NCBI GenBank assembly: GCA_005804965.1
Contig: SYOC01000095.1
Location: 1-36,086, forward strand
Reading direction: 5' to 3'
Length of the DNA: 36,086 nt
Source of the DNA: Pseudomonadota bacterium
GTDB taxonomy: Bacteria > Desulfobacterota > Binatia > Bin18
Below the pieces are notes generated by a model that did not search any database, was not told the DNA's origin, and was given only the letters and a program-made list of their open reading frames with translations. Position 1 is the first letter of the stretch, and every line of letters begins with the position of its first letter. Shown here in pieces: positions 1 to 7,123 of the stretch. The translations under genes and the position numbers were made by a program.

Positions 1-20
1 GCCTGCGCGGGAATGACGAC
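1..20. repeat. REP-like repeat fragment at window edge
   Basis: The window opens with GCCTGCGCGGGAATGACGAC. It resembles one arm of the common dispersed extragenic palindrome with a CATTCCCGCG...CGCGGGAATG core. The other arm would lie outside the window. It sits just downstream of the tadA stop. Only one arm is visible, so this rests on pattern similarity. Confidence 0.4.
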
Positions 21-27
21 TCGTTTT

Positions 28-498
28 CTATCGTTTCTTCCGAAAAAACTCTTGCAGCAACTGGCGGCTCGCGGCTTCAGCCACACCGGGCGTCACTTGT
101 ATGCGATGAGTCAAGCGCACGTCTTGCGACAAGTCGTACAGCGACCCGGCGGCTCCGAACTTGGCATCGTAACATCCAAAAACCACCCGCTGCACGCGCG
201 CATGCAACAGCGCCCCCATACACATAAGGCAGGGCTCGACCGTTACGTACACGGTAGCGTTAACAAGACGGTAATTGCCAAGATGTTGGGCGGCGGCACG
301 GAGGGCCTGTATTTCCGCATGCGCAGTGGGGTCGTGTAAACTGATTGGCTGGTTGCGTCCTCGTCCGATGACGATGCCATCGACGACCACCACCGCCCCC
401 ACCGGCACTTCTCCGGCGGCCTCAGCGTGAGCCGCTTGCAGTAGCGCCTCAGCCATCCACACGGCATCGTCGTGGTCTGTAGACGGAAGGGTGTTCAC
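28..498 (-). CDS. tadA: tRNA-specific adenosine-34 deaminase TadA
   Basis: The protein deaminates adenosine to inosine at the wobble position of tRNA-Arg(ACG) in the cytoplasm. It has 156 aa, a normal length for TadA. The zinc-dependent deaminase signature is complete: H60-A-E62 supplies a zinc ligand and the catalytic Glu, and P89-C90-x2-C93 supplies the other two ligands. The GTG start overlaps the TGA of the upstream metallo-beta-lactamase gene (GTGA), implying translational coupling. A generic cytidine/guanine deaminase is the alternative, but the VGAVVV...GRGRN N-terminal pattern and PCLMCMGA fit TadA well. Confidence 0.93.
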   Translation of the reverse strand: MNTLPSTDHDDAVWMAEALLQAAHAEAAGEVPVGAVVVVDGIVIGRGRNQPISLHDPTAHAEIQALRAAAQHLGNYRLVNATVYVTVEPCLMCMGALLHARVQRVVFGCYDAKFGAAGSLYDLSQDVRLTHRIQVTPGVAEAASRQLLQEFFRKKR

Positions 499-2060
499 TG
501 CGCAGAAGCCGCCACTGTCTGGCGTAGCTCAGCCAAGGTGGCGACCTTGTTGCCATGTCCACCAGCAATACGTTCAACCTGAAGGCCAAATTGCTGAATG
601 GTGTCGAGTAGATCACGGGGCCATCCTGGAGGTTGACGAGGTGCGCCGGGTGAAAACAGGTCGGTGACAAACAACAATTTTTCTGCCGGAAGATAGACAA
701 TCAGCATCCCGTCTGCGTGCCCGTTGCGCACGGGATAGACTTCAACCACGCGGCTGCCGTCGGAAAGCACTTTCTGCTGTTGTTCGACGGTTTCTAACTG
801 CAAAGGCTGAGGCGTTTTTTGCAAGCTGTCAGGCACCCGCGTATGCGGAGCCGCTGCCATTTTCTGAAAAAACTCCTCATCACTTTTCGGGACAACCAGC
901 ATCGCCCCAGCGGCGATATAGGCACGCACTCCGCCGCTATGATCGTTATGAAAATGCGTATTGACGAGGAAGCGTACCGGCTTACCGGGAAACTTTTGCG
1001 CCAACGCTGCTAAGACAGCTTGCGAGCGCTCTTCGTACAGAGGTGCATCCACGACAACGATATGGTCTGCCATTTCAATCGCTAAGCTGTGGTGGGTTCC
1101 ACCAACGACATGCACGACGCCTTTGCCGAGCTCGGTGAGCGTGACGCGGGTCTGCTCCTCATCCAGAGGGCTCGCCAAAGCAATGCGCCGCCACAGCCAA
1201 TGAGAACTGTAGCGTCCGCGCCGATCATCACTGTCGTCTACCTGCGCCAAATCTTCAGGCACGGTGAAATCGACGCCGCTGAGATCAACATCGTTCTCAA
1301 TCGTATCAATCTGCTCGGTCATCACCACACGGCCATTCACACGATAGGTCAGTTTAAATGGCAACTTGAGGGCACCGACTTGCCGCCAGTCCTCAAAGAA
1401 GAGTTCATTTTGCACGTCGCCAGAGATGGGATCGTCTTCGAGAAACTCGACCTTGGTGAGCAGCCGAGTCTGGTCATCAATCAAGAGAATCACCAAGAGT
1501 CCGCCATCGTCAAAAGAAATCGCATAATTGAGCTGACCACGGATCGATTGATCGGCGAGGCGGAACAGCGAACTCGACCGCACTAACGCATTCAGAAGTA
1601 TCGACACCGGCGAGCGGCTCAGCTCTTTGCGCCGCATGGCCATACGCGCTGCCGAGGCTGGGCGTTTCGCCGGACTGCGTGCCCCGTCAGTACCAATGAT
1701 CGCGCCAAAATCTCCATTGAGCAGCTCGGTGTATTTCCAGGTTAAGGCGAACGGATAGAGCGTCTCACGCTGCCATTCGTAGCGTAGTCGTCCACTAGAC
1801 ACGTCGCGCATCAGAGTACAAGAGAACGTCGATACCTTGCGCGGCTCAGCCCCTGGGCGAACGGTCTGTTCAGGTTCAAAGTTTTCTCCATGGGAAATAA
1901 TACGCTGGCTTTTCAGGGCTAAGAGCGCCTCACGCCCGCCTATCGCCATCAAAGCAGAATCAATATAGTGCCGCGCGGTCTGTGCGCGAGCCACAGAAGA
2001 CACGCTTAACAACAGAGCACAACTCAGAACGGGCGCAAGCAAAAATAAGGATCGTCTCAC
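495..2060 (-). CDS. Exported metallo-beta-lactamase-fold hydrolase with N-terminal LolA-like domain
   Basis: This 521-aa protein begins with a clear signal peptide (MRRSLFLLAPVLSCALLL...VARAQ), so it should act in the periplasm or outside the cell. Residues about 27-270 look like a beta-rich lipoprotein-carrier (LolA/LppX-like) domain, inferred from pattern only. Residues about 300-521 form a metallo-beta-lactamase domain with the zinc motif HFHNDHSGG, a later TDLFSPG segment and a terminal GGHG. The substrate cannot be told from sequence. The GTG start overlaps the TGA of the upstream peroxiredoxin-like gene and its own stop overlaps the tadA start, so the three are probably co-translated. 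Substrates of this type range from beta-lactams and lactones to thioesters. Confidence 0.8.
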   Translation of the reverse strand: MRRSLFLLAPVLSCALLLSVSSVARAQTARHYIDSALMAIGGREALLALKSQRIISHGENFEPEQTVRPGAEPRKVSTFSCTLMRDVSSGRLRYEWQRETLYPFALTWKYTELLNGDFGAIIGTDGARSPAKRPASAARMAMRRKELSRSPVSILLNALVRSSSLFRLADQSIRGQLNYAISFDDGGLLVILLIDDQTRLLTKVEFLEDDPISGDVQNELFFEDWRQVGALKLPFKLTYRVNGRVVMTEQIDTIENDVDLSGVDFTVPEDLAQVDDSDDRRGRYSSHWLWRRIALASPLDEEQTRVTLTELGKGVVHVVGGTHHSLAIEMADHIVVVDAPLYEERSQAVLAALAQKFPGKPVRFLVNTHFHNDHSGGVRAYIAAGAMLVVPKSDEEFFQKMAAAPHTRVPDSLQKTPQPLQLETVEQQQKVLSDGSRVVEVYPVRNGHADGMLIVYLPAEKLLFVTDLFSPGAPRQPPGWPRDLLDTIQQFGLQVERIAGGHGNKVATLAELRQTVAASAQ

Positions 2061-2653
2061 GGTAACCCCTTTAACGCTTCGAGAATGGCAGCATTGGTGG
2101 GTCGGATCTTAAAGTCCACCTCGACAAATTTCCAGCGCACGACACCTTGCTTGTCGATCACATACGTTGCGGGATGGGGCCATCCTTTGCTTTTGGGGTT
2201 TAACAGTCCGTAGCGGTTAATGACTTTGTGGTCCGGATCTTCAAGCAGCGGAAAATCGACCTTGCCGCCCCCCTCCTTTTCCAGCAGTGTAATCAAGCGG
2301 CGAGAATCCTCGTGTGGGTCGACGCTGACCGCCATGAGGTGGGTATTCTGGTGAGATTGTTCAGACAACAGCGATTTCAGCTCGACGAGCTGACTCACGC
2401 AAAAGGGTCACCAATGGCCACGATAGAAAACCAGGACGACATTCTTCTTGCCACGAAACTGGGAAAGCGAGACAACTTTTCCAGTTTCGTCTTCCAGCGA
2501 AAAATCTGGAGCAGTGGCACCAGCGTGAACACGTTCTAGATCTGTCGCTGCCAGCTCGTGGCCGTCCACTGGTCCAAGAGCCGACACGCTCGTGACAGAT
2601 AAGAGCGCTAGCAGAAAAACCATTGAAAAGAGCGTGCAATGTTGTCGAATCAT
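2057..2653 (-). CDS. Exported peroxiredoxin-like selenoprotein (UxxC), TGA-encoded Sec82
   Basis: Two open frames in the same phase are separated only by a TGA at 2408-2410, and joined they give one thioredoxin-fold AhpC/TSA-type protein of 198 aa. The context reads FYRGHW-TGA-PFCVSQL. Relatives have W-C-P-(F/Y)-C there, so the TGA replaces the catalytic Cys (residue 82) and C85 is its partner. Homology continues across the TGA (VDFPLLEDPDHKVINRYGLL then PATYVIDKQGVVRWKFV), which argues against a pseudogene. I chose the ATG at 2653 because GAGGGG lies 8 nt upstream and a signal peptide follows (MIRQHCTLFSMVFLLALL...SVSA). A periplasmic thiol peroxidase or disulfide reductase is likely. A hairpin typical of bacterial SECIS elements follows the TGA. 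The 3' end overlaps the next gene as GTGA. Confidence 0.85.
2371..2400 (-). promoter_or_regulatory. Bacterial SECIS element of the peroxiredoxin-like gene
   Basis: Starting 8 nt after the TGA, the mRNA can fold into a lower stem GCG/CGC, an internal loop, and an upper 7-bp stem TCAGCTC/GAGCTGA closed by the loop GTC. The loop begins 22 nt after the TGA with a G. Published bacterial SECIS rules (short stem, small loop with an early G, about 16-37 nt from the UGA) are met. SelB would be the binding partner. No folding energy was computed. Confidence 0.75.
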
Positions 2654-2758
2654 GTGTTTCCCCTCGACCTGTAGTTGGCTAAAGGAACCCACACGCACGC
2701 GCGAAAATTCCCTCATTAGGTTCTCAACCAAACGCCACGAGATTGGCACACCAGAGTT

Positions 2759-2841
2759 GTCATCCTGAACCCTTCGGTTGCGCTCAGGCTAACCTCCGTG
2801 AAGGGTCTTGCCGTGAGATTCTTCGCTCCGCTCAGAACGAC
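2759..2841. repeat. Dispersed intergenic repeat with imperfect terminal inverted repeats
   Basis: The 306-base gap at 2654-2959 contains no gene. This part begins GTCATCCTGAA and ends CTCAGAACGAC, whose reverse complement GTCGTTCTGAG matches the beginning at 8 of 11 bases. The inner text (TTCTTCGCTCCGCTCAG, AAGGGTCTTGCCG) resembles the GTCATTCTGAGCGAAGCGAAG family of dispersed repeats found between genes in many environmental bacteria. It separates the GST and peroxiredoxin genes, which may therefore be transcribed separately. Confidence 0.5.
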
Positions 2842-2906
2842 ATACCTGAAGGGTTACATCGTAAAGTAGACGAATGTCATGCTCTCGGGTTTAGACCCAG
2901 GTCCCA

Positions 2907-2957
2907 AGTGCTGAATAGCCCCCTGCGATGCGATCTTTTCACTTGTGATTCAGCACT
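2907..2957 (-). terminator. Inverted repeat just after the GST stop codon
   Basis: AGTGCTGAAT at 2907-2916 is perfectly complementary to ATTCAGCACT at 2948-2957, giving a 10-bp stem with a 31-nt loop directly after the GST stop. No T-tract follows on the minus strand, so it is not a classical intrinsic terminator. It may stabilise the mRNA 3' end or be a remnant of a mobile element. Confidence 0.4.
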
Positions 2958-2959
2958 CA

Positions 2960-3574
2960 CTATGCCCCAAGCCCGATCTTCACTTCCTCGAAACTCTCAC
3001 GGTTTTTCAACCGTTCTGCCCATCGCCTCACACGCGGAAAATCTTCCAAGTTGAGGCCGATACGGTCGCATAAGGCAAGAAACGGCGTAAAGGCAATATC
3101 CGCCATACTATACTGCCCCATGAGATACTCCTGGGAGTGCAACTGCTGCTCCAAGCGTGGCAGTAGCGCATGCAGCTTCGCTTGATTGTGCGTGATCTTT
3201 TCCTGCACCCGCTCAGCAGCAGGTTTACGCTGCTCATAGAGGACGCCAATGATCGGAGGCACGAATTGGCTATTGCACCATTCCACCCACAAGCGCATCT
3301 GTGCTTTCGCTCCAGCCTCGGGCGGTACCAACGCGGTCTCTGGATATTTGTCTTCCAGGTATTCGTTGCACAATGCAGACTCGTACACCCATGCGCCCTC
3401 CTCCACCAACACAGGCACTTTGCCGTAGGGGTTGAGCGCGAGGTACCACTCTTGTTTCTGTTCTTTGTTGGGCAGATCGAGGACAATACGATCAAAAGGC
3501 AGGTTTTTCTCTTTGAGAACGATCCTCGTTCTCATGGCGAACGGTCATGGCAAATAGTCAAATAGCTTTCGCAT
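2960..3574 (-). CDS. Omega-like glutathione S-transferase selenoprotein, TGA-encoded Sec10
   Basis: The frame opens at ATG 3574, read as MRKLFDYLP-TGA-PFAMRTRIVLKEKNLPF, and continues to 2960 (204 aa with one TGA at 3545-3547, codon 10). AGGAGG (3580-3585) sits 5 nt before this ATG, whereas the internal ATG at 3535 has no such site and would remove the first strand of the thioredoxin fold. In omega-class and related GSTs the motif is CPFAxRxRLVL with a catalytic Cys, so the TGA replaces that Cys. The remaining protein is a normal GST: NPYGKVPVLVE (cis-Pro), ESALCNEYLEDKYP (glutathione gamma-Glu contact), then an all-helical C-terminal domain. Expected activity is thiol transfer, deglutathionylation or peroxidase in the cytoplasm. 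A 9-bp SECIS-like hairpin follows the TGA. Confidence 0.87.
3514..3534 (-). promoter_or_regulatory. Bacterial SECIS element of the GST gene
   Basis: Downstream of the TGA the mRNA has perfect 9-bp arms, TGAGAACGA and TCGTTCTCA, closed by the loop GGA. The loop starts 20 nt after the TGA with G, matching the bacterial SECIS consensus. A perfect 9-bp hairpin at the required distance inside coding sequence is unlikely by chance and independently supports recoding. Confidence 0.8.
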
Positions 3575-3579
3575 AACAG

Positions 3580-3585
3580 CCTCCT
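3580..3585 (-). promoter_or_regulatory. Shine-Dalgarno site that fixes the GST start
   Basis: AGGAGG lies 5 nt upstream of ATG 3574. It shows that translation begins before the in-frame TGA, so ribosomes must read through or decode that codon to make the GST. Confidence 0.8.
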
Positions 3586-3644
3586 TAGGGAATTTTTGCA
3601 GTGCCGCCACATTAGGAGAGCCGTCTCCGAGGGTCAAGGCTGCT

Positions 3645-4112
3645 CTAGATTTCGTACATCAACGCTGGCGCACGACGACGCTGACGCATCGGCTCCGCAC
3701 GACGGCACATCTCCACGAGCGTCATATGGTCGAGTGCCGCATCAAAAGCAGTGCCTACTTCAACCATCACTGAACGCAACCAACATTGCTCTAAGCTGAG
3801 ACAGTCAGCACACTTCACCGGCGCATCGCGGTTCGTACATGGCAGCGGATCAAGCGGACCATCAACAGCACGGACGATGTCACCGAGCGTCACCGCCGCT
3901 GGCGCACCGCGCAATGCATATCCCCCGGCTTTCCCGCGAACGCTCTGCACCAGCCCAGCCTTGTTGAGTGCGAGTAAGACTTGCTCCAAGAATTTCTTCG
4001 GAATGTTCTCCTGCTTGGCAATTTCCTGAATGGGCAGCATGGGCGGCGCATCAGGTGCCGCCAAACAGACCAAGGCCCGCACTGCGTACTCGCTCTTCTT
4101 TGACAATCGCAT
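3645..4112 (-). CDS. Rrf2-family transcriptional regulator
   Basis: This 155-aa winged-helix protein has the Rrf2 N-terminus (MRLSKKSEYAVRALVCLA), the recognition region PKKFLEQVLLALNKAGLVQSVRG and the wing GKAGGYAL. Four cysteines (C92, C101, C104, C110) lie in the loop where IscR, NsrR and RsrR hold an Fe-S cluster, so it could sense iron-sulfur status, oxidation or NO. CymR-type members instead control cysteine synthesis. It is divergent from the sulfite reductase/APS reductase operon and sits 70 nt upstream of the Sec-GST gene on the same strand, which suggests control of sulfur assimilation and thiol redox genes. The ligand is unknown. Confidence 0.88.
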   Translation of the reverse strand: MRLSKKSEYAVRALVCLAAPDAPPMLPIQEIAKQENIPKKFLEQVLLALNKAGLVQSVRGKAGGYALRGAPAAVTLGDIVRAVDGPLDPLPCTNRDAPVKCADCLSLEQCWLRSVMVEVGTAFDAALDHMTLVEMCRRAEPMRQRRRAPALMYEI

Positions 4113-4164
4113 GAATGACTATTTATCTAGTAGCGATTAAGAAAGCAATAGTACATAAATCCGC

Positions 4165-4192
4165 TTGACAAACCACTGTCCAAGAGGATAAT
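4165..4192 (+). promoter_or_regulatory. Sigma70-type promoter of the sulfur assimilation operon
   Basis: A perfect -35 box TTGACA (4165-4170) is separated by 16 nt from GATAAT (4187-4192), a 5/6 match to the -10 consensus. Transcription would start near 4199-4201, immediately before the inverted repeat at 4203. Confidence 0.7.
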
Positions 4193-4202
4193 GGCCCTGC
4201 GT

Positions 4203-4238
4203 CTCATAAAATCTATGGGATTAGTAGATATTTATGAG
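4203..4238 (+). promoter_or_regulatory. Inverted repeat overlapping transcription start: probable operator or 5' UTR hairpin
   Basis: The left arm CTCATAAA-ATCTA (4203-4215) is the reverse complement of the right arm TAGATATTTATGAG (4225-4238), apart from one bulged base. The right arm runs into GAGGT, the Shine-Dalgarno sequence of the sulfite reductase start at 4247. It could be the operator of the divergent Rrf2 regulator, or an RNA hairpin that hides the ribosome-binding site, or both. Related half-sites (ATTTAT at 4120-4125, ATAAAT at 4155-4160) occur upstream. Confidence 0.55.
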
Positions 4239-4246
4239 GTCCTATC

Positions 4247-6124
4247 ATGCAGGAAAACAAAGAGGGACAGGGAACTGTGCATCATCCAGTCTCGGTGCCA
4301 GGAGAGTCACAGCTTGCCAATGGCGACGAAGAGGCGACCGGCAAGCTCGGTTCGCTCGACAATCCGGAAGTCTATGTGAATCTGCCCGGGCAAGTGATTC
4401 CGATTCTGACGCGAGAGTTCGACGATTTCGACAACGAATCGCAAAAATTCTTGCGTGGCGAGAAGGACCCGATCTCATTCACGGGCTTTCGTCTCAAACA
4501 AGGCGTCTACGGCCAACGACAAGCGGACGTGCAGATGATTCGCGTCAAGCTGCCATTTGGTGGCGTCACGCCCAATCAATTCGACGCGCTTGCCGAGGTC
4601 GCAGAACACTATGCGCCGTTGGGCAAGGGGCATATCACGACACGACAGAACGTCCAGTTTCATCATATTCCGCTGCCAGATGCAGCTCAGGCCATTCGTC
4701 TCATCGGCGAGTCTGGACTTTCCTCGCGCGAGGCTTGCGGCAACACCGTTCGCAACGTTGTCAGCGATCCGTTTGCTGGTGTGTGCGAAGGCGAACCCTT
4801 CGACCCGACTCCCTACGTTGGCGCGTTCGTGCGTTATTTCGTGCGTAACGACCTGACCCAGCTCCTCCCCCGCAAATTCAAAGTCGCGTTCACTAGCACA
4901 GAGCAAGACGTCGCCGTCACTGGTATTCACGATCTGGGCCTTTTCCCTTGCCTCAAAGACGGCCAGAAAGGGTTTCGCATTACCACTGGCGGCGGTACCG
5001 CTATCCTCCCGCGTATCAGTTATCTCCTGTACGACTTCGTGCCCTTGAACGAATACCTCAAAGTTACAGAAGCCGTACTGCGCATCTTCAATCGCGCTGC
5101 CGAGCTACGAGTCAATCGCGCCCGAGCACGCATCAAGTTTCTTATTGATCGCATCGGCATCGACGCCTTTCGCCAGAGAGTGGACGAGGAAATGCGCGGC
5201 GAATGGGTCAACGAACGTAATTTCGATCCTGAACCCCTGAAGTTCATTGATAACGAAGAAGAACGCGCACCAGCCCAGCCCACCAATCCAGGAAGCCCCA
5301 ACGGCGACCAACGGGAATTTAGTGCTTGGGTCGCAGCCAACGTCCATCCGCAACGCCAACCCGGATTTTCCACCGCCGAGGTCAAAGTGACTCGTGGAGA
5401 TTTAAGCCCTGACCAATTCCGTGGGCTTGCGCAAATCATGCGCGACTTCAGTGGTGGTAACGCCCGCACCACGGATGAACAGAATCTCTTGCTGCGCTGG
5501 GTGCGGCAAGAAAGTCTGTACGACGTATGGCGACGCCTGAAGGAGCTGGGCCTTGGCGATGCTGGCGCACGCCAAATCACCGACGTCGTGAGTTGCCCGG
5601 GGACCGATAGCTGCAAGCTTGCCATCACCAACTCCATGGGCTTAGCTCGTGCCGTACAAGAGCGCGTGGAACAACTTCAGATCGAAGATCCACTCACAAA
5701 GAAAATCCACATCAAAATGAGTGGATGTCCGAATGGTTGCAGCCGTCACCACATCGCCAACATTGGTTTCTACGGCGCAGCCATGAAATTCGACGGCCAC
5801 CAAGTGCCAGGCTACATCGTCATGTTGGGCGGTAACTACGACGATGGCCAGCCACGCATTGCCGAACGCTTAGATGTCCGGGTCCCGGCCAAGCGTATTC
5901 CCGATGCCGTCGAGCGGTTTATCCGTCTGTATCAGGAGCGCCGTCAGGAGGGAGAAGACTTTAACGCCTGTCTCGACCGTGTTGGCGTTGAAGCCTTCGA
6001 GGCCGCCATCAAAGATCTTTCGGTTCCTGTCAAATTCGACGACGAGCATAAGCACGAGTTCATTGATTGGAATCGCCCAGGTCTCTATAAACTTGAGCGC
6101 GGAGAAGGTGAGTGCGCCGTCTAA
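4247..6124 (+). CDS. Siroheme-dependent sulfite (or nitrite) reductase
   Basis: This 625-aa enzyme belongs to the assimilatory nitrite/sulfite reductase family, which performs a six-electron reduction at a coupled siroheme/4Fe-4S centre. The cluster signature is complete: C450-x5-C456 (SCPGTDSCKLA) and C494-x3-C498 (SGCPNGCSRHH). Two duplicated ferredoxin-like halves are visible (first around GHITTRQNVQFHHIPL, second around RGLAQIMRDFSGGNARTTDEQN). The next gene is an APS reductase, so sulfite to sulfide is the more likely reaction; nitrite cannot be excluded from sequence. There is no fused flavoprotein domain, so electrons probably come from ferredoxin. The start is supported by GAGGT 6 nt upstream. 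Confidence 0.9.
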   Translation: MQENKEGQGTVHHPVSVPGESQLANGDEEATGKLGSLDNPEVYVNLPGQVIPILTREFDDFDNESQKFLRGEKDPISFTGFRLKQGVYGQRQADVQMIRVKLPFGGVTPNQFDALAEVAEHYAPLGKGHITTRQNVQFHHIPLPDAAQAIRLIGESGLSSREACGNTVRNVVSDPFAGVCEGEPFDPTPYVGAFVRYFVRNDLTQLLPRKFKVAFTSTEQDVAVTGIHDLGLFPCLKDGQKGFRITTGGGTAILPRISYLLYDFVPLNEYLKVTEAVLRIFNRAAELRVNRARARIKFLIDRIGIDAFRQRVDEEMRGEWVNERNFDPEPLKFIDNEEERAPAQPTNPGSPNGDQREFSAWVAANVHPQRQPGFSTAEVKVTRGDLSPDQFRGLAQIMRDFSGGNARTTDEQNLLLRWVRQESLYDVWRRLKELGLGDAGARQITDVVSCPGTDSCKLAITNSMGLARAVQERVEQLQIEDPLTKKIHIKMSGCPNGCSRHHIANIGFYGAAMKFDGHQVPGYIVMLGGNYDDGQPRIAERLDVRVPAKRIPDAVERFIRLYQERRQEGEDFNACLDRVGVEAFEAAIKDLSVPVKFDDEHKHEFIDWNRPGLYKLERGEGECAV

Positions 6125-6169
6125 ACCGACCCGGGAACGCTGACTAGCCTATAGAATGGAAAGGCCCTT

Positions 6170-6958
6170 ATGAGAGCACATATCGACGTGAACGAACGCG
6201 ACATTGGGAAACTTGCTCTGGAATACGAAGATCGCCCGCCCCAGGATGTCCTACGTTGGATGGTGGAACGGTTCGGCTCGCAGGCCGCCATTTGCACGAG
6301 CTTTCAAGCCGATGGCATGGCAATTCTCGACATGGCATGGCGCATAGACCCTTCGATACGGGTTTTCACCATCGACACCGGGCGTCTGCCACAGGAAACC
6401 TACGCGTTGCTCGATCAAGTACGCGAGAAGTACGACATCGCCATCGAAACCTACTTCCCTGAAACAATGCAAGTAGAAAACCTCGTGCGTCAGCATGGCG
6501 TGAATCTTTTCTATCGCGATTCGCAACTCCGCTTGCTGTGCTGCCAAGCTCGGAAAGTCCAGCCGCTCAAGCGCGTCTTATCAACCCTTGATGCCTGGGT
6601 CACAGGCTTACGACGCGAGCAATCCTCCACGCGCGCCACTGTCCAGAAGATCGAGATTGATCAAGAGCATGGTGGATTGATTAAGGTCAACCCTCTGGCC
6701 AACTGGACCGAGCAGCAAGTGTGGGATTACATTCGCGAACACGACGTGCCGTATCACTCGTACTACGATCAAGGCTACACCAGCATCGGCTGTGCCCCCT
6801 GCACGCGCCCGACAGCACCGGGAGAAGATCCACGTGCTGGGCGCTGGTGGTGGGAAATTGGCGTCGATAAAGAATGCGGCATGCACTGCACGATTGAAAG
6901 CGGGCGCTTCGTGCGCGAATTTGAAGCTGAACTCAATCGCAACGGCGGCGGCATTTAG
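6170..6958 (+). CDS. cysH: Adenylyl-sulfate (APS) reductase CysH, 4Fe-4S type
   Basis: This 262-aa cytosolic enzyme reduces activated sulfate to sulfite using thioredoxin or glutathione. The PP-loop fold is seen in TSFQADGMAILDMAW and the following FTIDTGRLPQETY. The cluster ligands C124-C125 and C208-x2-C211 are present, so this is the Fe-S-containing APS type rather than the cluster-free PAPS enzyme. The catalytic Cys is C236 in ECGMHC, where relatives usually have ECGLH. It follows the sulfite reductase gene by 45 nt, forming a two-step sulfate-to-sulfide operon; the cysteine synthase gene is at 16578. Confidence 0.93.
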   Translation: MRAHIDVNERDIGKLALEYEDRPPQDVLRWMVERFGSQAAICTSFQADGMAILDMAWRIDPSIRVFTIDTGRLPQETYALLDQVREKYDIAIETYFPETMQVENLVRQHGVNLFYRDSQLRLLCCQARKVQPLKRVLSTLDAWVTGLRREQSSTRATVQKIEIDQEHGGLIKVNPLANWTEQQVWDYIREHDVPYHSYYDQGYTSIGCAPCTRPTAPGEDPRAGRWWWEIGVDKECGMHCTIESGRFVREFEAELNRNGGGI

Positions 6959-6977
6959 CTGCTCTAACGGCGCCCTC

Positions 6978-7017
6978 GGCGGACGTTGCGACTTGCGACG
7001 CCCGCCGGCAGTCTTTT
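6978..7017 (+). terminator. Intrinsic terminator after cysH
   Basis: GGCGGACGTTGC (6978-6989) pairs with GCGACGCCCGCC (6995-7006), with one mismatch and one wobble, and is followed by the T-rich TCTTTT. It lies 20 nt after the cysH stop and closes the operon. Confidence 0.6.
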
Positions 7018-7123
7018 CCCTCACTAGGCTAGCCCCGCACTAAACCCCTGCTATAATTCCTGCACCTTGTCGCCACTATGGCTGCAAGGAAATTTTTGCA
7101 GTTGCAAAGGGAACCTCACGTCA

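Noticed and set aside
2057-2749. Peroxiredoxin-like gene as a pseudogene split by a stop codon
   Set aside because: The stop is TGA exactly at the catalytic Cys, the phase is kept on both sides, and a SECIS-like hairpin follows. A neighbouring gene shows the same pattern.
2960-3535. GST starting at the internal ATG 3535
   Set aside because: It has no ribosome site and lacks the first beta strand and active site; ATG 3574 has AGGAGG at 5 nt.
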